A DNA stretch of 64,000 bases from NCBI GenBank assembly GCA_028023455.1, contig JAQFVV010012667.1:1164501-1228500 (forward strand), in the 5' to 3' direction. The stretch comes from Epiperipatus broadwayi (Eukaryota > Onychophora > Udeonychophora > Euonychophora > Peripatidae). The notes below the pieces were generated by a model. The model saw only the letters and a program-made list of their open reading frames with translations, was not told the origin of the DNA and made no database searches. Made by a program: the position numbers and the translations under genes. Positions 13,665 to 27,390 of this stretch are shown one piece after another. The first letter of the stretch is position 1. Every line of letters starts with the position of its first letter.

Positions 13665-14457
13665 CAACTAAATATCAAAGAAAATATTTATAATTTTTAA
13701 AGATTATATTTTTGATTTGTAATTCTTATAAATGATATATTTTTATGTGTGTATAAATATATTCCTTGTCAAATGTTTATTATTTTTGTGCAAATTAAAA
13801 ATGGAGAAAAGCAGGATAAACAAACCGAAAATTGGAGAATATACTAAAGAGAGAACATTGTAAGTTCCGTAATTAAAATAATTTCGAAAAAAATTAATAC
13901 GATTTATTTTTATTAAAAATGTTGTAAATGCTTATATATTTATTGCTTTTTGATAAAGATCATATAACGACAATATGAGATTGTCAAAACATTAAAATAA
14001 AGAGGTCTCGATATTAATATTTCAGTCTTAAATAAATAAGATTTTTTTTAAAAATGTGTAATTTTTTTATATATAAAAGGGATAAAATAAAAGATTCATT
14101 TAATTAAATTTGTATAATTTTAATGAAATTAATGTGAACAATTCATTTTAGAAAATATCCAAAACTGTCTTTATGAAAAATATTAACCTATATATAAATC
14201 TATTATATACGGATTATTATTTTGAGAAATTTTTTGGACTTCAAATGTTTTCTCTTTCTATTACAATTTAGCTACTACAACTAAGTTTTATTAAGCATTT
14301 TGAACTAATTCAATTTATTGATCTTAATAATAAAATAGTTAGTCAAAGAATATCATTCCATTGTCAAATCGTTTGTAAAATATAATGTGTTTTGAATATC
14401 ATTATTTTAACTTGGGAATAATCTTTTCATTTTTCATTGTCATTGAAGATAATGATG
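11700..14457. other. AT-rich DNA, no gene recognised
   Basis: This stretch has no supported coding region. It contains an imperfect hairpin centred near 12090 (arms including ctgcagaagtac and its complement, roughly 12010-12160), which resembles a small MITE. It also has several A- or T-homopolymers, including a T-run joined to an A-run at about 13632-13664. Confidence 0.5.
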
Positions 14458-14465
14458 GACTAGAT

Positions 14466-16703
14466 CAGGTGTGGCCAAACATTTAGATATTGGTGGGGGA
14501 ACTTATTTGATGAAAGTGTATCTGAGGGTGACTACATTTTTTTCAGGACCTTGAACCAGAAACCAAAAAAATTTTGTGTCATCTATTGACCATTTTTAAT
14601 CACATTTTCACTATTTTATGCTTATTTTTTTCATAAATTTGTAGTTTTATTGGTATTTAAATTTTAATTCCAAAAAAATCCACTATTGGCAGTATTTTTC
14701 ACAAAAAATCAATTTCTGATTGTGGTCTCTCATATATAGTCTCACCTTTTTTTCTTATAAAGTATTGCAAAGCACTGACTGTCAACTTTGGCTATTGTCT
14801 CCAAGCATTTCTAACTGTCAAAGTCAGATATCAAACCAAAATGTTTTATGCTTTCATAATAGATTTTGAACATAAATAAATATTATTTCTTGTAATTTTA
14901 CATTCATAATTAAGTTTTTATATTAATTTACCTAAATATAAAGTTCAATTAGAAAATTTTTAAATTTTACAAGAAGAATAATCAAGGAAAAGTGAGTAGT
15001 ACTGGACTGTTATTCAAGAGAAGTGAATAGCATTGACTGCTATTGCTTTCATAATAGATTTATTTCTCATAATTTTTTTACATTCATAATTAAGATTTTA
15101 TATGAATTTACTTAAATGTAAACTTTGATTTGATAATATTTAAATTTTACAAGAAAAATAATCAAGAGAAAGTAAATAGTGCTTGGCTGTTATTTAAGAC
15201 AAGTGAATAAAGCTGATTGCTATTTGCATATCAATGACATTCAGTAACAACTAGCAAAACACAACTATTTTTCATAAATATTTATGGATTTTATAATTAC
15301 TTTTTACATTATACTGACTAATAATGTGGCGAGATTTAGCTTTTTGTTTAAAATATTTAATTTTAGATGAATAAAATACAACAGAAGTGAATAATCAGCT
15401 ATTGTAATTTCTAAGTCACAAGAAATCACCTGTGTTTTCATGTAATGATTGGTTGAAATATAAATTTTTTGTTTTACTACAGGCTATTTTCATATGTTTT
15501 TCTTATATTTTTCTTAAGTTATTAACATTATTTTACATTTTTTGTTAAATGTAACCAACTTGAATGTAAAATAATTCAATTTTTAAAAGTTAAATTAAAA
15601 CAATTCTGATTTTTGTACATTAATATATTTCAGAAAGGAAACTGGCTAGATCTGTACTTAACCTTTAGAGTGCTAATTATTTTATTGGTCGAATGAGGTA
15701 AAAATCAAAACTTTTAATTGGTCAATTCACAAAAATTGGTCAACTTACAAACTCAAGCATCAAAATATATTCATCTTTTAATATTATATTAACTTTAGTT
15801 TTGTTTGTAAAAAGTATATTAATAATTTGTCAGTTTTTTCAAAAATAAATTGTTATTATATACTTATATAAATTTTTGCTAGCAGAAAATATAAAATAAA
15901 ATCTTACTCACCAATCAAAACATTTTGCTAATGACGTGATTTTCTTTGCCAAATTTAGTTGCAGAAAAAAACAAATAATTTTTGTTATAAGTCTTAACTA
16001 TTTTTCCAAAATAATTTTATTTTTAGCATATTTTATCAAAATAATTTATAATTTGTCAAAGAATACTGTTAAAATGGTCTAAAACATTCATTTATCATTT
16101 TCGAATAAAACAAAAACAGATTGTAACTCTTTGCTTTTTGGAAGCCATTTTCTTTGTTGTCAAAATTTAATAGCCAATAATATCTAAGAAGGGGCATTAT
16201 TTTTTTCTTTGTTTGATGTATAAGGTCATTTTTATTGATTTTTTACTTGTAAAATAATTCAAGAGAGGGCAGCATCTTACAGAACTTTTTTTAATCTTTA
16301 AAAAAAGTACAAAATCATAATCATAGTATGAAAAGTGACCAATTTAGAGTGGCGTCAAGCCAGTTCACTTTTAAACAAAGTGCGCATGCAAAAGATTAAT
16401 GAATCAAATCACTCAAATTTGTACTCACTCTGACCAATAAAAAAAATCATCAGACTAAAGGTTAAATTACCTTAGCTCCCTCTAGTATTATAATTTGTCC
16501 ATGTCACTTTATAAAATATTTATTAAATTACAATTTTAAATTACCTATAAATAATTATTTTCTAAAGCTGGTCCTGAATTTTAAAAAAAAATTCAAGAAA
16601 AAAAAAGAAAATTGTTTTAGAATTATATTAAAATAAATAAGATGCAAATTTTAAACACACACACAAAAAAAAAATTATATGGTCGATATCTTGGATACTC
16701 CTG
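14466..16703. mobile_element. hAT-type DNA transposon relic with 8 bp target duplication
   Basis: The left end reads CAGGTGTGGCCAAAC and the right end, reverse-complemented, reads CAGGAGTATCCAAG; they match as CAGGxGTxxCCAA. Both ends are immediately flanked by the same 8 bp, gactagat (14458-14465 and 16704-16711). An 8 bp duplication and a CAGxG..CCAA terminal repeat are hallmarks of the hAT superfamily. The 2.24 kb interior has no recognisable transposase, so this is a non-autonomous or completely decayed copy. It includes an internal direct duplication at 14849-15230. Confidence 0.85.
14849..15230. repeat. Internal tandem duplication, about 190 bp unit
   Basis: Two diverged copies begin with ctttcataatagatt (about 14851 and 15046) and share ttacattcataattaag, aaattttacaagaa and the phrase ending in aagtgaata. 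They lie inside the hAT relic. Confidence 0.8.
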
Positions 16704-17029
16704 GACTAGATAAACAATGTGTATTTTTTTTCTATATATCAAAGCATCATGTATTTTGCATATGAAACATAGCTCAATATTTAGCTAGATTAGGTAAGAT
16801 GTGCTTTCTTTCTGCAGTATAGTGGAGTACAACTTTGAAGTACAATGGGATATAGCTAAAAATTTTATGAAAACTTTGAAGTACCAACAAGATTTACTAT
16901 GTCATGAGAGTACTAATACATTTGTATCATTTCAAGCCTTATCAAACCATAATCAAATTTACTTAATCTATAATTTCTTTTCAAAGCATTAAAACAATTT
17001 TTCGTGCATTTATCCATTGTCTTTTTCTT

Positions 17030-17560
17030 ACTCTTTTACAATTTGTTAAATTCCAGTTTAAAAGTCTAGTTATCCATCTATTGTCATTTTGTCTTGTGAA
17101 ATTTTCACCCCAATTTTATTTTAGCCTCCTCATTTTTTAATAATATATTAATAATACCTATTTATTTTCTCATCCATATATTTAACTTTCAGTCTTTAAG
17201 TATTAATGAAACTTTACCTATCTTAATTAAAGTCATCTAATTTTATTTATTTATTAAATATCTATGATTTAAATGTATAAATAAATATTTGTAAATCTCA
17301 TAAATTGAAATCTTTTTTAAGCACTTAGGTATTTTTTTTTAACATTATCACTATCAAAACTACTCCATCCAGTTTTAATTCCATCATTAATTTTTTTGTT
17401 ATGATAACATTTGCATTAATTAGCACAATAATTATAAGTATATATTTAATTCATTATGCTTAGTCTTTACTTAGCTTATGAAAAGTTATTGAACATTGTC
17501 TTTTTCGTATTTATTTTAATCCTACATTTTTTTAATTTAACAACTATTGTGACACTTCTG
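17030..17560 (-). pseudogene. Decayed RTE-like LINE fragment (late reverse transcriptase)
   Basis: Read on the minus strand, about 17480-17560 gives an interrupted block ELQKCHNSC...IKINTKK, matching the pattern after the FADD motif in RTE-type reverse transcriptases. The region near 17080-17330 resembles, base by base, part of the better preserved minus-strand LINE at 46070-46200. Stops and frameshifts are abundant. Assignment is tentative. Confidence 0.4.
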
Positions 17561-18304
17561 GAGTTCAGAAATATTATTTGTAAAAGTACATTATTAGTGG
17601 CAAAATGTAGATAATATAAGTAATATCTATTTAATTACTTCACTTTCCTTAGATTTTAATTTTAATCTATAAAATGTCTTCATAATATTGGTGTAAACAG
17701 TTTGGTAAGATTGAAACACATTATCAAATATCCTGATAAATATTAATTTTCTTAATGTCATCATGTAGTCTGGACATTGCTTTTGAATTTTGATAAATAA
17801 TCCTGAGAGTTTTTATTATTATTCTGAGCTTATGTTTCGATATTCTAAAGCTTTAATCACTGCCAAAATGATTATAGAATGGATCAAACTATTTTTCATT
17901 ATTTATAAATACAAAGAATTAATTTTCCATTAATAACTGCATACGATCTACTTTGCTATAAGCAAATATATCAAACATTGTTTTGATTAGTTTGGACTAT
18001 AGATAAGTTGAGATGATCTAAATAAAGATCTTGTAGAATTGACAGAATAATGCTAAGTTTTTCAATTTCTATCCTACTTTTTATCTCAATATTACCATTG
18101 CATTTTTGTGGTTGTTTGGTATATGTTTTCTATATAGAAGTGCAATGTATGCACTAAGCAATAAATTGTAGTAATTCAATTAATTTAATAGTTTTATTAA
18201 TTCATTTCAATTACGTTTTCTGTCATTTTTTTATTATGGTCTTTTGAAAAGTGTTATATTAAAGAGCATAATAGAAAAAAATAGTTCAAATTCTATTTGT
18301 ATGT

Positions 18305-18665
18305 TTGGGCTATTTCCATCATCTAATATTAAGTATTGAAAGCCTTTAGAAAAATTGGCAAGGCTGGTTCAGTTGATTAGAGTGTTACCTTAAAATTCAA
18401 TATTAAAGAATCTAAAGGTCCAGATTTGATTCCCATGCTAGTACTATCACTGATCAGGCTAGTGACACATGAGGAACAGAGAAGAATAATACATCTCAAA
18501 ATATTGTGCATATACTAACCTGTGAGCTATTACTAATAGTTGAATGTATTTTGAATATTTAAATAAAGTTATTTTTTTCTAAAGACATTCACTACTTAAT
18601 ATTAGATGGTGGAAATAGTCCAGTATACAACTAAAATACTATCATCACAAACCTTCAGGAAACAT
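18305..18665 (+). mobile_element. Family B element: tRNA-headed SINE-like unit with inverted ends
   Basis: A tRNA-like promoter is visible: an A-box region GGTTCAGTTGATTAGAG near 18368, and a B box GATTTGATTCCC near 18424. The body continues to an inverted copy of the left end: ctatttccatcatcta at 18310 faces tagatggtggaaatag near 18605. A second copy at 44788-45290 shares both the tRNA-like part and the inverted ends. The combination of RNA polymerase III promoter boxes and long inverted ends is unusual for a plain SINE. An isolated single end recurs near 25848-25895. Confidence 0.7.
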
Positions 18666-19606
18666 CGAATAGTTCAAATTATTTGGTAAAAGTATTAAGT
18701 TGGCTAAATTATAATTATTAATTTATTGCTTAATACACCAACTTTGCCAAGAATTTCACTATTTCTTCATCTTCTTTTTTAGAATATTTTTAATGATTTT
18801 ATCATACCATAAAACTTTTCTATTTAATTGCAATATATAGGCATCTCAGGAATAACTTTCTTCAGCAGCTAATTGACTCACTATCATAGTCTTAATATGT
18901 CAGGTGGGTATCACATGATAACATGATGTTTTCTTGTTTTATGGCCCTATTTATTGCTATGGCAATCAAGTATATTTTGTTAGTAATTAAGTACAACTAT
19001 AAGATAAGACCAGTTTAGAACCCCATATAAATAACTTGGTTGACCCTAATATAGTTTCCATATTTATTATATAAATATTAAGTCCAATCCCTGTGATCAG
19101 ATTGTTTTTACAGACATATTTTGAATTAGAAACAAAACGGTACTGAAATTTCATTTATTTGAAAACAGAATTCTCATAAAATTTGTTTACATTTATTTGT
19201 ATCATAAAAATTTTGATTAATATTATTTATGATTTTGAGTTATTTTATTAAGTAACCATTTTGAAATCTATTTTTCTTTTGTCATAAATCTTAATAAGAT
19301 TTATGTAGCTACACTTGTGACCTTAAGATCCCATCTATCAAGTTAAGACAATGATTTATTGCAATCTTATACATTCCAACATCATTTTCTGAGCTTTCTA
19401 ATCTTAGTAGGATTTGAATAATAGAACACACACACATACATTGAGACTAATTTAATAAGTACTCCTATCACAACATAAATTCATGCTGCTGTAGGTGGTT
19501 TTGTATAAATATTTGTTAATGTGTAATTAAAAAAAAAACATAAAATATTATCTGCTTGTGATGCTAATGTGCATATATGTATGTAAATGCTTGTAAATAA
19601 ATATTT

Positions 19607-22020
19607 ATGTATATGAATCAGATTATTATAAATGTGCTATTAAAAACAAAGAATGAAAATGATGTTAGTATTAATTGGAGAAACTATTTTAAAGAAAAGA
19701 AGTTGGCTAAAGAGAGAATAAAATTAAATAGTAAATTATTGGAGGATATTAATAAAGTGGAAGATATTGTAGTAAAAAGTTTTGGAAATATATTTAAAAC
19801 AGGAATGTAGGGGAGAGAGATTAGTATTATTAACTGATGAGGAAAAATGTAGCTCAAAAACAATTAGAGACAATCTTAAATAAGTATACAATGCATATAG
19901 AAAATATGTTAGATGTAAAGGACAGAGTGATAATGAATATAAACATAGTAATGGAAATATTACTTTTACATAAAATGACGTGAATGAGGCAGGGAAGAAG
20001 TTGAAAAGTGAAAGGCAAGAGGTTTAGATGAATGGGCAGTAGAGATAGTGATGAATTTGGGAAATTAAGCAAAATTAAATATATTATCATGTTTTAATAA
20101 GATAACACAGAAGACAGAATTTCCAGATAGCAGGAATAATACAAGATTGAGGCTATTATTTAAAGGAAAGGGTAAGGACTATAGAAATTTAAACAATTAT
20201 AGATCAATGCTGGTAATGTCAATGTTATATAAAGTTTTTGCATATATTGTGTCTGGAAGGATGGAAGAAAATAATATAGTGTGAAAAATGCAAGGAGATT
20301 TTAGAATGGATAGGCATATAGGAGATTGTTTATTTGTAGTCACACAATGTATAGACATGAGTAGGAATACAGGTACGTAGCTATATATGGTCTTTATAAA
20401 TTTAGAGAAGGCATATGATGAAGTAAATATAAATAGATTATGGGTAAGTTTATTAAATTTGGGAATGAATGGAGCTTTAGTGGATATTATTATAAGTAGA
20501 TTGTGTGAAAATAATTACTATATGTATCAATTAGGAAATATAGAATCAGTTACAGTTAAAAATGGGGTGGGATTAAGGCAAAAAAGGCTTTATGTCACCT
20601 ATTTTGTTTTTTGTATATTTGAGAGAAATAGAGAAAGCAATAGAAAGACTAGGAAGACAAGTAGAGATACCATTAATAGATGACAAGAGAGGATATAGAG
20701 TATCAGGTCTTTTATTTGCTGATGATATCTTTTTGTACACAGAAACTTAAGAAGATATAGAAGTTATGCTGAAGATATGTGCAAGAGTGATTGAAGAGCT
20801 GGGGATTAAATTTAGTGAAGAAAAATCAAAAGTAATGATGGTAAATGCTGGGGAAAGAGAATAGAAAGAATTTTTATTGGGCAATATAAGTTAAATGTGG
20901 GGAATAGCTACAACTATTTAGGAATCATCTTAAGTAATAGAAATTACTTGGATGAATGGGAGAAAAAATTGATAAATGAATCAAAGAAAAGAAAGGGATT
21001 GACAAGGAAATTAATAGTGTTTTTATATAATAAATATGACGTAGCAAGAATTGTATGAAAGGGGGTAGCAGTAGCAGGGTTTACTTATGGTAACAATGTG
21101 TTATGTGTTAGTAAAGTGGTGTTAAATTACTTAGAACAAGTTCAAAGAGATGTAGAAAAACATGTCTTAGATGCAGATGTGTGGATGGAAAAGGAGGCAA
21201 TTCATGGAAATATGAGTTGATTAAGTTTTTATGTGAGAAATGCAAAAAGCAAAATTAAAATATTTGGTAAATTACAATTATGAATAATAAGAGAATAGTC
21301 AAAATAGTATTTAATTAGGTTATGAGTAAAGGACAGGTAACAAGATGGATGAGAAAGATAGTACAATATACAGAAAATTTGGATGAAGAATTTGTGTCAA
21401 TATACTTATATCAAAGTAGGATGATTGTGCTAGGAGGATTATTGATGGTTATAGTGGCAAAGAATGGGATAGAAGAAAGGATGCATTAATAAAAATTGAA
21501 GAGTTGGAGAACTAGTATGGAAAGTCAAATGAGTTTAAATATACATAGAAGTAATCAGAATATTGGGTGCAAGTTATTTTACAATAATAGCAAGGAAAGT
21601 TGTTTACTGTTTAAGGCATGAACAGGATCGTTAGCAATGAGAATACACACATAAATGGAGAAATGTGGGTGATTTAAAGAAGGCATGAAAAATATTAGGC
21701 ATCTGCTAATTGATTGTAAATTCTTACAAGCAGAAAGAGTACAAATAATAAAGATTTGGGAGAATAAATATAAACAAAGTGATTATACAGAAGGTGGGTT
21801 TGTGGTTTTATGCCGAGTTTGGAAAAAATAAGAGGTATTTAAATTTAGAGGCCATAGAGTGGACAAAAATGATTTTATGGAAATGGGATGGAGCAGAATA
21901 GAAAAGAATATGGGAAAAACTTAGAGTGGGAATGTAAAGTGAAGGGAAGGTGGCTAACAGGTTTCTCTGGGTATAGTGGCTGAGAGATTCCTGATTTCGA
22001 TAAAGAAGTCTTAGCACATC
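19607..22020 (+). pseudogene. Heavily decayed LINE (second lineage), reverse transcriptase region
   Basis: In interrupted frames one can read LLFKGKGKDYRNLNNYRS (about 20150), a pre-polymerase LINE block; then VFINLEKAYDEVN near 20390 (motif A); then GVGLRQ near 20570 (motif B); then LLFADDIFLYT near 20710 (motif C). Near 21660-21720 a knuckle-like C..C..H..C stretch (RHLLIDCKF) follows, as at LINE ORF2 ends. The part before the polymerase (19607-19810) is a 67-residue open frame rich in Lys, Asn and Glu. Many stops show it has been inactive for long. FADD in place of YMDD and different flanking blocks show it is not the same family as the 7-11.7 kb element. Confidence 0.75.
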
Positions 22021-22499
22021 ACATTTTAATTATAATAAATTACATAAAATGTGGTTAGTTATAGCCTATGTATAATATTTAGATGAACATGTTCAAATAC
22101 AGTTTTATACATATTTATTTACATATATTGTCAGCATTAAAAACCGAATATTTTGTTCACTTTAAAAACTCCAGATTAATTATTAGAGCATTAGGTTACT
22201 ATATTGATAAATTATAATGGAATTTCTAAAGATTGATTTATGATCAACTTGGACATAGTTTTTATGGGATAGAATGCAATGGAAAGCTACAATTAGGCAA
22301 AGTTATTTTATTAACAAATATTTAATGTAGGGCAAGTTAAAAGTCATTAGAATAATAATAATCACAAGCTTTAAAAGTTTTAATTTTTCATATTAATCTC
22401 AATTAACATATATTAAAAATATAATTGCCTTATTTATTAAAACATAAGGGAGATAGATATTTAGGCCAACTAGTTAAAAGAATTACTAAAACTAACATT

Positions 22500-25130
22500 C
22501 AGATTGGGGAGGAGTGGGACCCAGCCATGCAATCAAAGTGGAAATATAAATATCAAAAATGATATGGATATTAAAAATAAAATAAATCCAAATCAGATTT
22601 TACTGATCTACTATGATGGATATGATCAACCTGCATATCTAGATCATAAAAATGTGGATTTTACCGAATTAAAGCAGCTGTTAAAGAGATAATCAAATTT
22701 ATACCCAAGCTATGGGACAATATTCCAATGCTAATCAATGGAAATAGCTATACTCTTAAAGTGCAACTTCATAAAAATATTGAACATGTTGATATCCCAA
22801 GTCACACTTAATCTAAATAATAAAATAATTAGTTCTCAATGTTATCACTGTAAAGTGAGAGGTCACCTAATAAATAACTGCTCTAATGCAAAATAAAAAA
22901 AGTCCAATGCCTAAATGTAGTAACAGACTGGTTACAAATAAACTAGAAGAAGCCACAATTTTTAATAATATAAACGCAAAGCTAATTTAAAGAAAATGCC
23001 TCAGAAATTGAAACAAAAACAATTCAACAATAATAAGAAATAGAACCAAATTTGGAAAGTTCACGAAACACAAACAACTCATAGAATATTTGTAGTAAAA
23101 CATATCCTTTGAAATAATAGAATAAATCACTAACATAATATCTAGAAAAATAAAATTGATATATGATGTAAATTTAACCAAGAAAAAAACCTGCTCCCAC
23201 CTCCCCCATAAAAAAAGGGGAAGGAAATCGCCATTAATGGATAAGGAGGATAGTGAAAATAAACTTTGTCAGCAGATATCAGATTCTAGTAAAAAAAAAT
23301 AAAAAAAAACTTAACTAATTATGAAGACTCAGACTCTCAATATTCAGGTGAAGAGGAATGAAATATTATAAATATAATAAATGTGTCATGTATTCATACT
23401 TCAGTAAATTACTCAGGGCTTTTCATAAACTGAAACAATAGTAGATAAAACACATATCCCTTTGCCTTTATATATTTAAGTTGTATATACATACATACTA
23501 ATTAACTAAATATTTTTATTTCTTAAAATAAAATATCTGTTTATTTACTTTAATTAAGATCTTTGTAATTCTTATGCAAATAATTAAAAAAAAAAGATAA
23601 TTGAAATAGCTGGATTTAATATCAGAGGTTTAAATTCAATAAAAAAGATAATCATGATTAATAAATAGTATGAAATCATTGGACCATCTAGTTTACATTT
23701 TCTTAAAACTAAAATTGATAATGGTTTGAGCATTGATATTTCTAATCTTTTTAATAAATTAGTATTTGTATCTCTCTTCTAGTTATCCAAAGCATAAAGG
23801 CAAATACGTGGTTGATCATTTATAAATTTAGCCAAGTGCTTTTAAAATCTTATTCATTGATTTTTTTTCAATTATCACCATTTTCTACAAAGTAATAACC
23901 CTCAACATAATATATATCTATATACATTCAGGTCTTGCAGTGGTAAACAGATTAATACTACTAATGAACTTTCTTTTTGTATTCCCCCCTTTACCAATCA
24001 AATTACTTGATTAATTTAATGTGTCGAATGTTAAATTTTTAAGTGAATGGATTCATTTACTTTCTTTCCCATTAACAAGTGGAAAATGTTTTCTTTCATT
24101 AAATTCAATCTCATTTAACAATGGTAGCATAAATCTTTGATAGACCTAGTACTTTATTCACTATTAATACATCATTTAATTAATATTCAATCAATAAATG
24201 CTCCTTTTACAGATTATGCAGCATTAATCATGAAGTGGCAAGTAAACAAACAATTTCAAAAATCACTCAACAAAAACTCCCAAATTTCTTTCCTCAGAAA
24301 TTTATATTGGTAAAAATAAATATTTTTGAAATGGATCCAATACAAGCATAGATAGCATTTGTATAGATCACCACACACCATCATGCATGTCACTAAAACC
24401 ACAATTCCTCCAAAAGGTATGATACAACTTACCAAAGAATTACTCAATGTTCATCTACAGAAAAAATTTTCAATATAATAATAATACCACAAAGATTATA
24501 TAAATTGGCAGACAAATCACTTTATAAATAAATAAGAATTAAAAGAAGGGCAGTTTTTCTCAATACTTCTCACACTTTAACAAGGTACTATATAAGATGA
24601 ATATTGGGTCATCTCCCAAATAACAGAGTTCCATCTGCAGTTGAAATTCAGTCATAAACCATATATGGACAACACATGTTAAAACCTTTGTATAATATTT
24701 TTCAGAAAAGTCTTCAAAAAGGAACACACTTTAAACCATCAAAAACATATTTAGACAAAGCAGAGGAGGACATACAATTTAAATCTGAAAACTTTATTAA
24801 AAAGCTTGTTTTAATGTCAGATTCAAGTCATCCTGGGTTACATAGTGCACCAAAATTTATCTATCTTTATTTAGACAATATTACAGAAAAATGAATGGCA
24901 AACATAACTAATTTCTTATCAGAATCCATACATGAAGTTCAAAGTTTCTATCCAATATAAATTCTATGTCTTTAAACTCACTAGTTATTAAAGTGATTAA
25001 ATCAGTATCAAATGATGGGATAGAAGCATATATCTTGCTAACAATTTCAAATATACACATTCTTAAAATAGGATTCTTCATGACTTGGAGAGCTTTCCTA
25101 TTTAAAATAGTCATAAATTCATTTAGTAAA
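22500..25130 (+). pseudogene. Older relative of the first LINE, with zinc-knuckle ORF1
   Basis: The ORF1 remnant begins near 22504 and reaches CYHCKVRGHLINNC at about 22840-22885, a C-x2-C-x4-H-x4-C zinc knuckle of the Gag type. A decayed endonuclease start follows near 23605 (FNIRGLNS), close to NVRGINS in the first LINE. Near 24820 comes SSHPGLHSAPKF, matching NTHPGTHAIPKF there, and near 24965 SMSLNSLVIKVIKS matches its SMSPLIIKLIES. The order and spacing agree, so these are diverged members of one lineage. The polymerase core is missing or unrecognisable after 25130. Stops are numerous. Confidence 0.72.
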
Positions 25131-26929
25131 AGAATAAAATATTGATGAATCTTATTTTAAACAGGGTTATATATATTCAATTCCACAAATAATTAATTTA
25201 TTATTATTTATTTATTCCTGAATTACAGAACAGATGAATTTAGAAAAAAAAAATTAAATTACTTTTTAAAAGCAGTTATTAACCCTTTATTCTACTCCAA
25301 AATGATCTATTGTAAGTTTGGTATAGTTATATGATGATTTTTTTTTTGTATAAAATATATTTAAAGGTTGTTTCAAAGTAGCTTTTATTTAATATTGATA
25401 AAATTATCTTATTTGCTTGGAAAGATCTCTATTCTGTATAATACATTAAAAACATATATAAAAAATAATTAATGCATGTTTGCAGTGACATTGATATTTT
25501 TAAAGATAATTTAAGAGTAATCTTAATTTTACCAATGTGATGATGTTATTTTAATTCTTTTGCACTGTTTTCTCTAAGTCATAATAATTTATCATAAAAG
25601 AAAGATCACTTGGAATAGATAAGGTTGTATAAGATTAGCTAGATATACATACTGTCAACTATTATAGCATGAACAGTAAATAATTTTGATGTCATTTATT
25701 TTCTGCTGATATTTTTTATTACTCCACTCTAGACTTGAGTTTCAGGTCATAGACATTTCAGGCTAATATAATACCTATTGAAACATGAGACTTTTATTGT
25801 AAAACTATATCTAAATAAAATTTAAGCATGTGAATTTAATATGTTGGACTATTTCTATCATCTGTCATTAAATGTTGAATGTCTAGAAAATTTTTAACTT
25901 TTAAGTTTTTACAAATAACTGTTATTAATAACATGCATGTTAGTAGATAATACATATTAATAGACAGCATAGGTTAATAGATGTATGCATGTGATTTCAA
26001 GTTATTGTTTTTAATAAACAATAATAAACTGAGATATAACTTAATGCAACATATGCAGCATATGTAACTTAATGATTGCAAACACAACTATTTATCCATT
26101 ACTGTTCTACTTCTGATAAAGATGTGATCTAAGGTCTTTCTTTTTTTATTTGGATAGATCCCTATATATCGTCATATTGTAAATTTTTATAATCCATATT
26201 TTTGTTTGGTTTTCTGACATCTAGTTTTATTTATATCTAATAATTTTAGCTTTTATTTTTTCATTTCCTCTTAATTTTTATATTTATATTAGATATCTTT
26301 TTGAATATAATTTGGCTTATCCTTTAACAGTCTTTTTTTTTTTTTTTAATTTGATACTTACCGCCTGAGTATATCCCACTTTACCTGTTAAAACCCAAAC
26401 TAAGCAATTGCTAACAATTTATTTAAAAGATACAATAATTGATTACTCCTTATTAACTCTTTCAGTCTTCAATAACATCTACAGGTTTGACCTATTTTTG
26501 CTAAACATTTTAGTTTCATCCATTAAGAATAGGCATAATAATCTGGAATAATTGCAATTAAGATTAGGATCTTAAATTATTTTCTTAAAGGAGAATCTAT
26601 TAATCAGTGAGATTTTGTCATCAAAATAGAATGATGTTCATAAGATTTGGTGGTGTTTTATATCACTTATCACTGCATATTTTGATAAGGTGATATCTCA
26701 AGGTCCATGTATTTAAACACATCTCTGTCACTTCCAGTGCTTGATTTTTTTATTAACATCTGGGCAATAAAACATTCACTTATTTAATTTCATTCCCATA
26801 ACTAATGCATTCAAATTTTTAATAAAAATATTTATAATGTAATCAGAAAGTATTACATTTTTATGTTAATGAAATTCATATTAATACATTATACAGGCTT
26901 AACATCTGCATTTATATATGTAATATATG

Positions 26930-27390
26930 TGGGTTTCGAACTCAGATTTTTACATGACCCACAACTCTCAGTGCTATCTTATATTGCTGACTCACCTGAT
27001 CACACACATGTTGAAAAGGTAAATAATCACCAATATATGTATTTCATGTTAAATTACCACTCATCAGTTGGTCCAGATTACCATCTCCACACATATATAC
27101 AATCAGTACTCAGTTTTACATTAAGATAGCCAATCTTCATACTTTAATGGCTTGTTAAAGTATGAAGATTGGTTATCTTAATATAAAGGTGAGCACTGAT
27201 TGCATACATGTGAAGAGATAGTAATCTGGACCAACTGATGAGTGCTGGTTTAGCACGAAATATGTATATTGGTGATTATTTATCTTTTCAACATATGTCT
27301 GATCAGGTGGGTCAGAAATATAAGATAGCACTGAGAGTTGTGGTTCATGTAAAAAACTGAGTTCGAATCCTGAAATGCATATTGTAAAAG
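26930..27390. repeat. Family A fold-back element (inverted arms of about 210 bp)
   Basis: The two arms are complementary around a centre near 27150: gatagccaatcttcatac is mirrored by gtatgaagattggttatc. The arms contain ccaatatatgtatttcatg and actcatcagttggtccag. In the outer part of the right arm, gagttcgaatcc matches an RNA polymerase III B box (GGTTCRANNCC). Related hairpins lie at 33366-34056 and 46319-46538. The short open frames inside are repeat-derived. Confidence 0.85.

Noticed and set aside
16801-16992. Possible exon after ctttctgcag, open for about 60 codons
   Set aside because: No recognisable protein similarity and no convincing donor site. It starts 90 bp beyond the hAT element in otherwise non-coding DNA.
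19854-20090. 78-residue hydrophobic protein on the minus strand
   Set aside because: It is the antisense shadow of the decayed LINE on the plus strand.
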